Positions 1 through 4,949 of a stretch of 5,165 nt of DNA are shown here, piece by piece. The stretch covers positions 1 through 5,165 of the forward strand of contig JBLMZW010000040.1 of the NCBI GenBank assembly GCA_050259035.1, read 5' to 3'. This DNA comes from JBLMZW01 sp050259035. Lineage in GTDB: Bacteria > Bacillota > Syntrophomonadia > Syntrophomonadales > DTU052. The position numbers and the translations under genes were made by a program. Position 1 is the first letter of the stretch, and each line of letters starts with the position of its first letter. Below the pieces are notes generated by a model. The model was not told where the DNA came from, made no database searches, and saw nothing but the letters and a program-made list of their open reading frames with translations.

Positions 1-1251
1 GGTGGTAGAGTTAATTAAGGGGCGCCCAACAAAAGACTTTAAGGCAGCCTCCATGGCCTGAGGATTGGTGGAATCAATGGAAATCGGGACATCAACTGCG
101 GCTTGGATTTCCAGGACCGCTTTGGTCATAGCCGCCGGTTCATCTATACCCGGAACTCCCATATTCACATCCAGTATAGGAGCACCCGCTTCCACCTGCT
201 TTCTTGCCTCGTCAACCACTATCTCCATCCGGTCTTCCCGGATATCTTCCGCCAGTTTCTTACGGGCGGTGGGGTTTATCCTCTCGCCGATAAATGCCGG
301 GTAGCTGTTATTATTAATAAATACCGTCCGGGAACGGGAACAAAAAGCCCAGTTCCTACTAACTGTTCGGGCTATTGGAACACTCCCTTTAAGGGCTTCG
401 GCCATCGCCTTTATATGATCAGGAGTGGTGCCACAACAGCCGCCGATGATATTGGCTCCGGCATCCCGAAGTTCCAGAGCATAAATTGCCATTTCTTCAG
501 GGCTTTCCGGAAATACCGTAACCCCATCTACCAGGCTGGGCAGCCCGGCGTTAGGTTCCACTGAAATAAAAAGATTAGTCGTATTAGCCATCCTGGCTAT
601 TAAGGGCAAAAGCTGCCGTGCTCCTCCCGAACAATTAGCGCCTACAGCCATAACCCCCAGAGATTCCAGTATTAAAGCACCGGTAACCGGATCAGTACCC
701 ATCATGGTGCGCCCATCCGGTTCGAAGGTAAGGTGAGCCAGTATCGGAAGTGACGTGTTATCCCGGGCCGCTATTACTGCAGCCCTGAGTTCCCCGATGT
801 CAGTCATGGTCTCAAACGATATTAAATCTGCTCCGGCCTTTTCTGCGGCCCTGGTCTGCTCGCTGTAAACCTCATAAAGATCGTCAAAATAAACACTGCC
901 AGTCGGGTAAAGTAATTTACCGGTAGGACCTACGGATACAGCTACCAGAGCCCGATTCTCGGCTGCCCGGCGCGCTGCTGCAACTGCTTTGGCAGTAACC
1001 TCTTCCACTCGCTCGGCCATCCCATACTCGGCCAGTTTAAGACGATTTCCCCCGAAGGTATTGGTCTGGATTATGTCCGCCCCCGCTAGCACATAAGCCC
1101 TATGGACATCCTCCAGCACTTCCGGATGAGTAAGGTTAAACATTTCGGGACATTCCCCGGGTTTCAATCCCCGCTGCTGGAGCATGGTACCCATTGCACC
1201 GTCCAGTATTAGGATTCGATTTTTCAGTTCAGCTTCCAGGTTTAGTCCCAT
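1..1251 (-). CDS. metH: Cobalamin-dependent methionine synthase / homocysteine S-methyltransferase, N-terminal part (cut by window edge)
   Basis: The first 417 codons are present and the reading frame is still open at base 1. Residues about 10-290 form a homocysteine S-methyltransferase domain, beginning with the LDGAMGTMLQ motif and the substrate-side motif QTNTFGG at 62-68. The three cysteines that bind the catalytic zinc in this family are visible: Cys207 in GANCSGG and Cys272/Cys273 in GGCCGTTP. From about residue 318 a pterin-binding domain starts (IGERINPTARKK, DVNMGVPGIDE, ISIDSTNP, INSTT), which would bind methyltetrahydrofolate. By family analogy the missing part should finish this domain and probably add a cobalamin-binding domain. 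The protein would act in the cytoplasm, moving a methyl group from methyltetrahydrofolate through cobalamin to homocysteine. The start at 1251 is supported by an AGGAAGTG ribosome binding site 5 nt upstream (1257-1264). A SAM riboswitch in the leader fits a methionine role. The symbol is inferred from domain order, because the cobalamin domain is not in view; a related folate or corrinoid methyltransferase remains possible. Confidence 0.9.
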   Translation of the reverse strand, partial: MGLNLEAELKNRILILDGAMGTMLQQRGLKPGECPEMFNLTHPEVLEDVHRAYVLAGADIIQTNTFGGNRLKLAEYGMAERVEEVTAKAVAAARRAAENRALVAVSVGPTGKLLYPTGSVYFDDLYEVYSEQTRAAEKAGADLISFETMTDIGELRAAVIAARDNTSLPILAHLTFEPDGRTMMGTDPVTGALILESLGVMAVGANCSGGARQLLPLIARMANTTNLFISVEPNAGLPSLVDGVTVFPESPEEMAIYALELRDAGANIIGGCCGTTPDHIKAMAEALKGSVPIARTVSRNWAFCSRSRTVFINNNSYPAFIGERINPTARKKLAEDIREDRMEIVVDEARKQVEAGAPILDVNMGVPGIDEPAAMTKAVLEIQAAVDVPISIDSTNPQAMEAALKSFVGRPLINSTT

Positions 1252-1280
1252 TACTTCACTTCCTATCCTGATAAATAGAT

Positions 1281-1302
1281 AAGCCTCTCATGAGAGAGGC
1301 TT
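1281..1302 (-). terminator. Riboswitch-controlled transcription terminator of the metH leader
   Basis: On the minus strand the RNA can form a perfect 9-bp stem, AAGCCUCUC with GAGAGGCUU, closed by the tetraloop UCAU. It is followed by a U-rich but interrupted tract (AUCUAUUUAU) rather than a clean U run. It lies between the SAM aptamer and the metH ribosome binding site, the standard place for an S-box expression platform. Its 5' arm is also complementary to the 3' strand of aptamer helix P1, so the terminator and an antiterminator are mutually exclusive. Since no other terminator is seen after tatA, this hairpin may also stop read-through from tatA. Confidence 0.8.
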
Positions 1303-1322
1303 CGACAACATGCCTATACTCT

Positions 1323-1424
1323 CTCTCATCTCCCAGGACTATGTCCTGCAGGAATTGGCACCTTCCCATACTGGTAGGTTGCCGGGTTTCATCGGGCCAG
1401 TCCCTCCACCGCTCTTGATAAGAG
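1323..1424 (-). promoter_or_regulatory. SAM-I (S-box) riboswitch aptamer
   Basis: The minus strand carries the recognisable S-box core. Helix P1 pairs CUCUUAUC (1424-1417) with GAUGAGAG (1330-1323), 8 bp with one G-U. The kink-turn and P2 region GAGGGACUGGCCC followed by GAUGAAACCCGGCAACC lies at about 1377-1406. The P3 region ends in GGGAAGGUGCC, followed by the conserved AAUUCCUGC junction. P4 is CAGGAC-AUA-GUCCUG (1348-1334). The aptamer binds S-adenosylmethionine. In this class ligand binding stabilises P1, frees the terminator and turns the downstream gene off. The downstream gene is a methionine synthase, which fits. The call rests on direct recognition of the conserved sequence and pairing. 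Confidence 0.96.
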
Positions 1425-1446
1425 TTGTATTATTTTACTGGTTTAA

Positions 1447-1476
1447 AATCTACCATATGATTGGGCTTAAAGTCAA
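1447..1476 (-). promoter_or_regulatory. Candidate sigma-A promoter for the riboswitch-metH transcript
   Basis: On the minus strand TTGACT (1476-1471, 5 of 6 consensus bases) is followed by an 18-nt spacer and TAGATT (1452-1447, 4 of 6). The predicted start near 1440 would put about 16 nt ahead of the aptamer P1 helix. The -35 begins 6 nt past the tatA stop codon, so metH appears to have its own promoter. The spacer is slightly long and the -10 is imperfect. Confidence 0.55.
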
Positions 1477-1482
1477 CCGGAT

Positions 1483-1686
1483 TTAACTCGTTTTAGTGTC
1501 GTCATCAACTTTAATAACTTCCTGAACCTGGCTCTTTACTTCGTTCGAAGCCCGTTTAAACTCGTTAAGGCCTCTGCCTATTGCTTTGCCCATCTCCGGC
1601 AGTTTGCCCGGTCCAAAAATTATCAAAGCAATGGCCAGCACCAGGATTAACTCCCAGGGGCCGATATTGCCAATAAAGCCAAACAT
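1483..1686 (-). CDS. tatA: Twin-arginine translocase pore-forming subunit TatA
   Basis: This small membrane protein of 67 residues is one subunit of the Tat system, which exports folded proteins with twin-arginine signal peptides. It has the classic TatA/TatE layout: a short N-terminal segment, one hydrophobic helix at about residues 10-24 (WELILVLAIALIIF), the hinge FGPGKLP at 24-30, an amphipathic helix at about 31-46 (EMGKAIGRGLNEFKRA), and a short charged tail ending in acidic and lysine residues. The length is normal for the family. The start is fixed by an AAGGAGG ribosome binding site (1694-1700) 7 nt upstream. No tatC or obvious Tat substrate lies in the window, so its partners must be elsewhere. 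It sits 91 nt behind the debranching enzyme on the same strand; a separate promoter is possible. TatA versus the closely similar TatE or TatB cannot be fully settled by reading, but the short tail and FGPGKLP hinge favour TatA. Confidence 0.93.
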   Translation of the reverse strand: MFGFIGNIGPWELILVLAIALIIFGPGKLPEMGKAIGRGLNEFKRASNEVKSQVQEVIKVDDDTKTS

Positions 1687-1732
1687 ATTCTTACCTCCTT
1701 AGATAAGCTAAGTATGGTCTACATCTTGCATC

Positions 1733-1761
1733 ATTCTACTCCTTTTTTTTGGATGGAGCAA
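1733..1761 (-). promoter_or_regulatory. Candidate promoter for tatA
   Basis: In the gap between the debranching enzyme and tatA, the minus strand has TTGCTC (1761-1756), a 17-nt spacer containing an A8 run, and TAGAAT (1738-1733, 5 of 6 consensus bases). The spacing is ideal but the -35 matches at only about half of its positions. Transcription would begin near 1726, about 40 nt before the tatA start. tatA could instead be read as part of the upstream transcript, since no convincing terminator separates the two genes. Confidence 0.4.
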
Positions 1762-1777
1762 TGTCATATTTATTCCA

Positions 1778-3784
1778 TTAAAGTTCCCGAATATCGGGCC
1801 AATCCACCTGCTGGTATACTTCTTCATATAAAACTCTTATAACCTCTGCCACTGACCAGGCCTGGGCAAAACAACCCCTTGGGTAGTAAGGTGAAGCTCC
1901 ATCAAATATTTCCGAAACTGTTCCCAACCCCTGATAGCTCAAGTGATTTAATAAGGGTCTAAGCATTTTAATTGAAATCTCTCGACAATAGCGGGTTCTT
2001 CCATACAATCGATTATAGGCAGTTATAAAATGACCCAGCGGCCAAACCCATACCGTCCCCTGATGATAGGCTCGATCTCTTTCTTTCTGATTCCCGGTGT
2101 ATCTGCCATAAAATCCAGGTGAATCAGGAGCCAGGGTTCTTAATCCAAAAGGGGTATAAAGGTAGCGCCATATATTTCTTAAAACATCCAATTCCCGATT
2201 CGGTTCCAACAGGCTGGACGGCAGACTAAGAGCAATTACTTGATTGCATCGCAGCGAATGATCTTTCTCGTCACCGTTAATGTAATCATAAAGATATCCC
2301 TCCGCCTGATACCAAAATACATCGCTGAAACTCCTCCTGGTGAGTACTGACAAATCACCGAGAGCCGCCGCTTGTTTTTTCTCTCCCAAAAGCCCGGCCA
2401 AAAATGAGCTGAAAGTTAAGGCCCAATACCACAGAGCATTTATTTCCACTGTCTTGCCCCGGCGTGGTGTAATTACTTCCCCTTCCACTCTAGCGTCCAT
2501 CCAGGTCAGAGCTTTCCCATCTTCACCCTGGGTGATTAAGCCGTCGTTATCCATTCTGATCCCGTAATGCGTGCCATTGATATATCTATTAAGGATCCTT
2601 TTCAGCATCGGATAGGCTTCCTCTAAAAACCCCTTGTCTCTGGTATATTGCCAGTACTTGTACAGGGACCAAAATACCCATAACGAAGCGTCCGCGGTAT
2701 TATATGCAGGATCCCCGCTGTCATCAGGAAAAAGATTAGGCAGCAGCCCATCTTTCTCCCAGGTCATAAATGATCGCAGGACGCTGCGGAAATCGTTATG
2801 ACGTCCAGTTGTCAGGGTCAAGCCGGGCAAAGAAATCATAGTGTCCCTTCCCCAATCACCAAACCAGGGATATCCGGCAATTACCGACATATTATCTCCC
2901 CTCTGAACCATGAATGCATCGGCCGCTACAGCCAGGGTTCTTAAATGAACGTCATCCACCACCGAGCTATCCATCAATTGCTGAACACGTTCCATAGTCC
3001 GGGCCCGGTTCTCTTCGCACCACTCCCGGGTTAGCGTAATTGCCTCAGTACTGGCCCCGAACCACAGGGTCGCGTTGTCAGAAAATTCCCCGGTGAATTT
3101 GACCGGAGAAAAAAGATCTTCCACACTATCCAACCCCCGGAAAGCTTCCATCTCGTAGAAAATATTGTAATACCAGTACCGGGTATATGACCATTGACCC
3201 TGATCGATAGAAAGGTAAAGCCCGGGAGCGCCAGGGAAAGCTTCGATTCTCACACCTGTGCCTGCCGGTTCAGTGGTAAAAGGCCAATCATTGCGTCTGG
3301 TTGTCCAATGATAATCGCGGCAAGCTATCAGGGGAAATAAGTCCAATACGATTTTTCTATGACTGGGGTTCACAATTTGGTAGCGAACCAAAATTGTATT
3401 TTGTCCTCGGGGCATAATAATCTGTTTCTCTAAAAAAACATCTTCTATCAGAAAAGTGTAACGCGGAAAAGGGTCCAGATGAAACTCATGCAGTAAATGG
3501 TACCCGTGGCCCGAATACCCGCCCAGAGTCTGGCTGCAAAAAAGGCTATATTTGCGATCATCGATGAAAATTTCTTCTTCCAACTTGGCCAGTAGGAGCC
3601 TTCTATCTGCCGGAGGTTTTAGCGCGGCAATCAAGAGTCCGTGATAGCGTCGGGTGTTTATTCCCGACACCGTGCCCGAAGCAAACCCCCCCAACCCATT
3701 GGTAAGCAACCATTCTCTCATTTTGCCTTCCGGGGGCGATACCTGGGGCTGAGTAAAACTCATCAAATCATTCCGGACCTCCAT
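1778..3784 (-). CDS. Glycogen debranching enzyme, amylo-alpha-1,6-glucosidase type (archaeal/bacterial GDE, GH133-like)
   Basis: This 668-residue protein matches the short, archaeal-type glycogen debranching enzymes. The N-terminal GDE domain opens with WLLTNGLGGFASGT (25-38) and NTRRYHGLL (43-51). The C-terminal catalytic (alpha/alpha)6-type glucosidase domain shows GYPWFGDWGRDT (304-315), NTADASLW (362-369), TWMDAR (427-432), VEINALWYWAL (446-456), YHQGTVWVWPLG (573-584) and SEIFDG...PRGCFAQAWS (624-644). The expected reaction is hydrolysis of alpha-1,6 branch points of glycogen or related alpha-glucans in the cytoplasm. I see no separate 4-alpha-glucanotransferase domain of the eukaryotic kind and no signal peptide. 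The start is somewhat uncertain. Met1 at 3784 has AGGGGG (3796-3791) 6 nt upstream, while Met8 has a GGAGGT that is 13 nt away, rather far. At 512-515 the motif reads RCNQ, where I recall RPNQ as usual. No other glycogen gene is in view, so the physiological substrate is inferred from family only. Confidence 0.93.
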   Translation of the reverse strand: MEVRNDLMSFTQPQVSPPEGKMREWLLTNGLGGFASGTVSGINTRRYHGLLIAALKPPADRRLLLAKLEEEIFIDDRKYSLFCSQTLGGYSGHGYHLLHEFHLDPFPRYTFLIEDVFLEKQIIMPRGQNTILVRYQIVNPSHRKIVLDLFPLIACRDYHWTTRRNDWPFTTEPAGTGVRIEAFPGAPGLYLSIDQGQWSYTRYWYYNIFYEMEAFRGLDSVEDLFSPVKFTGEFSDNATLWFGASTEAITLTREWCEENRARTMERVQQLMDSSVVDDVHLRTLAVAADAFMVQRGDNMSVIAGYPWFGDWGRDTMISLPGLTLTTGRHNDFRSVLRSFMTWEKDGLLPNLFPDDSGDPAYNTADASLWVFWSLYKYWQYTRDKGFLEEAYPMLKRILNRYINGTHYGIRMDNDGLITQGEDGKALTWMDARVEGEVITPRRGKTVEINALWYWALTFSSFLAGLLGEKKQAAALGDLSVLTRRSFSDVFWYQAEGYLYDYINGDEKDHSLRCNQVIALSLPSSLLEPNRELDVLRNIWRYLYTPFGLRTLAPDSPGFYGRYTGNQKERDRAYHQGTVWVWPLGHFITAYNRLYGRTRYCREISIKMLRPLLNHLSYQGLGTVSEIFDGASPYYPRGCFAQAWSVAEVIRVLYEEVYQQVDWPDIREL

Positions 3785-3945
3785 TCGATTCCCCCTAACT
3801 AAGTGTTCGTACCCAAGTGAGCAATAAAGGTCGTCTTCTGCCCGTCTTCCTTACTAGTACTTCACGCGGTAATAAGAGACCTAATATTCATCTTTCGTAA
3901 AGACACCTTTTCGCTGCTTATGAATAGTTTGCATTTAAGGCTAAA
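3785..3945 (-). other. Untranslated leader of the debranching enzyme gene, no gene seen
   Basis: No credible coding frame with a ribosome binding site lies here on either strand. If the promoter at 3946-3973 is real, this is a leader of about 155 nt. The only symmetry I see is a 7-bp inverted repeat (TATTCAT at 3885-3891 and ATGAATA at 3920-3926) separated by 28 nt, with a small 4-bp hairpin (CTTT-CGT-AAAG, 3892-3902) inside. No known riboswitch core (SAM, c-di-GMP, TPP, T-box) was recognised. The structure is too weak to claim as a regulatory RNA. Confidence 0.45.
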
Positions 3946-3973
3946 GTTATATTTACTAAATAACGATAGACAA
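3946..3973 (-). promoter_or_regulatory. Candidate promoter for the debranching enzyme gene
   Basis: On the minus strand TTGTCT (3973-3968, 4 of 6 consensus bases) is followed by a 16-nt spacer and TATAAC (3951-3946, 5 of 6). Initiation would fall near 3940, giving a long leader before the start at 3784. The -35 directly abuts the left arm of the inverted repeat at 3974-4014, so a protein bound there would touch this promoter. Confidence 0.45.
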
Positions 3974-4014
3974 GATAGGCGCGCTATAATCAGTTCCCTT
4001 GTTCCGCGCCTATC
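3974..4014. repeat. Perfect 10-bp inverted repeat between the divergent promoters
   Basis: GATAGGCGCG (3974-3983) and CGCGCCTATC (4005-4014) are exact reverse complements, separated by 21 nt. The centre-to-centre distance of the arms is 31 bp, about three helical turns, which suits a dimeric or tetrameric DNA-binding protein. The arms are GC-rich in an otherwise AT-rich stretch. The central segment contains TATAAT (3985-3990), but no -35 sits at the right distance on the plus strand. No U run follows on either strand, so it is not an obvious terminator. The function is not known. Confidence 0.6.
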
Positions 4015-4033
4015 AGTACTTCATACCTCTGGC

Positions 4034-4053
4034 GTTGCCATAAATATGGCAAC
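4034..4053. promoter_or_regulatory. Palindromic operator candidate overlapping the flagellar promoter
   Basis: GTTGCCATAAATATGGCAAC is an exact palindrome-like element: two 8-bp arms (4034-4041 and 4046-4053) around the 4-nt centre AAAT. It covers the whole -35 hexamer and most of the spacer of the promoter at 4035-4062, so a bound dimer would block RNA polymerase. It does not match the operator consensus sequences I know for LexA, Fur, CcpA, CodY or NrdR. The regulator is not identified. Confidence 0.6.
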
Positions 4054-4062
4054 CGATATAAT
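4035..4062 (+). promoter_or_regulatory. Sigma-A-type promoter of the flgG-flgJ unit
   Basis: TTGCCA (4035-4040, 5 of 6 consensus bases) is followed by a 16-nt spacer and a perfect TATAAT (4057-4062). Initiation would fall near 4069, giving a leader of about 88 nt before flgG. The bases just before and in the -10 read CCGATAT (4053-4059), which equals the -10 core of sigma-D (sigma-28) flagellar promoters, but no TAAA is found 12-16 nt upstream of it. The housekeeping reading is therefore better supported. Confidence 0.7.
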
Positions 4063-4086
4063 TTTTGAAGTATAAAACAAATATGC

Positions 4087-4137
4087 GGGGCCGGACTCCT
4101 GCGGAGAGGCCCCTGAGCGCTGAATGACTGAGGCGCT
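4087..4137 (+). promoter_or_regulatory. Two adjacent hairpins in the flgG 5' leader
   Basis: The first hairpin (4087-4113) has an outer 6-bp stem GGGGCC/GGCCCC and an inner 4-bp stem CTCC/GGAG with a TGC loop. The two stems are separated by an asymmetric internal loop (GGA on one side, A on the other). The second (4116-4137) is AGCGC/GCGCT around a 12-nt loop. They sit between the predicted transcription start and the ribosome binding site, ending 4 nt before it. CTCCT (4096-4100) in the first hairpin is also complementary to AGGAG of the ribosome binding site (4144-4148), so an alternative fold could mask translation initiation. I recognise no known riboswitch class. There is no U run, so neither looks like a terminator. 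Confidence 0.5.
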
Positions 4138-4141
4138 ATCC

Positions 4142-4149
4142 AAAGGAGG
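4142..4149 (+). promoter_or_regulatory. flgG ribosome binding site (decides the start)
   Basis: AAAGGAGG lies 7 nt before the ATG at 4157. The earlier in-frame ATG at 4124 has no such site, lies inside the second leader hairpin, and would add 11 residues not seen at the start of FlgG proteins. The start at 4157 is therefore preferred. Confidence 0.9.
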
Positions 4150-4156
4150 CATAGGT

Positions 4157-4942
4157 ATGCTTAGGGCCCTCTATACAGCGGCTACTGGTATGTACGGGCA
4201 ACAGATGAACGTAGATAACATTGCCCAGAACATATCCAATGTTAATACCATCGGCTATAAGAAATCCCGCGTGGAATTTCAAGACCTTCTATACCAAACC
4301 ATAACCCGGCCTGTTGTTTCCGAACAAACCAACCAGCCGGTTGGCTTACAAATTGGTCTGGGTACGAGACCGGTAGCAATTCAGACTTTATTCTTCCAGG
4401 GCAATTTTACCCCCACCGACAATCCAACCGATGTTGCTATCAGGGGCGATGCTTTTTTTAAGATCCAGGTTCCTGGGTATGAGAATCCCCTGTATACCAA
4501 AAACGGAGCTTTCAAAGTGGATGTAGAAGGAAACCTCGTTACAGCCGACGGCTATAAAGTAGTCGGAGTTGAGACCATGGAAGAGGGAGCTTACGATATT
4601 CAAATTGATACCGATGGAACCGTAACCTACAAAGTACCAGGCCAGACAGAAGTCGCCGAGGCCGGTAAGATTGAACTTGCCAAGTTTACCAATCCCGCAG
4701 GTTTAGATAAACTGGGCAGGAATCTTTATGCCGCTACTGAGAGTTCCGGGGAAGCTCAGGACTGGGATTCTGAGAACGACGGAACAGTAGGCCTGGTATC
4801 GGGATATGTTGAATCCTCAAACGTTCAGGTAGTGGAGGAAATGGTCGACCTGATTGCCGCCCAGCGGGCCTATGAATTTAATTCAAAAGTTATTCAATCA
4901 TCAGACGATATGCTTGGCATGGCTGCCAGTTTGAAAAGGTAG
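4157..4942 (+). CDS. flgG: Flagellar basal-body distal rod protein FlgG
   Basis: This 261-residue protein forms the distal part of the flagellar rod, which passes through the cell envelope and carries torque from the motor to the hook. It is exported by the flagellar type III apparatus, and no cleavable signal peptide is expected or seen. The N-terminal rod motif MLRALYTAATGM (1-12) and NVDNIAQNISNVNTIGYKK (18-36) are characteristic, as are GLQIGLGTRP (63-72), the NLVTADGYK region (126-134), FTNPAGLDKLG (177-187), and the C-terminal helix motif SGYVESSNVQVVEEMVDLI (215-233) with AAQRAYEFNSKVI (234-246). The full length matches the FlgG family. The paralogue FlgF is similar, but the start MLRALYTAATGM and the overall length favour FlgG. 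It is the first gene of the visible flagellar unit, and its stop is 7 nt from the next start. No flgF-like copy precedes it, since the upstream gene is divergent and unrelated. Confidence 0.95.
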   Translation: MLRALYTAATGMYGQQMNVDNIAQNISNVNTIGYKKSRVEFQDLLYQTITRPVVSEQTNQPVGLQIGLGTRPVAIQTLFFQGNFTPTDNPTDVAIRGDAFFKIQVPGYENPLYTKNGAFKVDVEGNLVTADGYKVVGVETMEEGAYDIQIDTDGTVTYKVPGQTEVAEAGKIELAKFTNPAGLDKLGRNLYAATESSGEAQDWDSENDGTVGLVSGYVESSNVQVVEEMVDLIAAQRAYEFNSKVIQSSDDMLGMAASLKR

Positions 4943-4949
4943 TGATTAA

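Noticed and set aside
103..564. Open frames on the plus strand at 65-304 and 103-564
   Set aside because: They lie opposite the strongly recognisable homocysteine methyltransferase frame, have no ribosome binding site, and their translations look like non-coding shadow.
1785..1797. CCCGA-ATA-TCGGG hairpin at the end of the debranching enzyme gene as a terminator
   Set aside because: The stem is only 5 bp, made from the last sense codons, and is followed by AACTTTAATGG rather than a U run.
2340..2567. Plus-strand open frame inside the debranching enzyme gene
   Set aside because: It overlaps the conserved catalytic-domain coding sequence on the other strand and resembles no protein family I know.
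3985..3990. Perfect TATAAT within the centre of the 10-bp inverted repeat as a plus-strand promoter
   Set aside because: No -35-like hexamer lies 15-19 nt upstream and there is no extended -10 TGn; TAGACA at 3967-3972 is only 12 nt away.
4046..4078. Short plus-strand frame ATG GCA ACC GAT... ending after 9 codons as a leader peptide
   Set aside because: It begins upstream of the predicted transcription start, has no ribosome binding site, and shows no codon pattern suggesting attenuation.
4124..4156. Upstream in-frame start for flgG at 4124
   Set aside because: It has no ribosome binding site, is placed in a leader hairpin loop, and would add 11 residues foreign to the FlgG N-terminus; the ATG at 4157 has AAAGGAGG at good spacing.
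4081..4156. c-di-GMP (GEMM) riboswitch upstream of the flagellar gene
   Set aside because: I looked for the conserved GEMM core (GGGCAAACC and GGACGCAAAGC) and for the class II pseudoknot sequence; neither is present.
4388..4603. Minus-strand open frame inside flgG
   Set aside because: It is antisense to a conserved flagellar gene, with no ribosome binding site and no recognisable motif.
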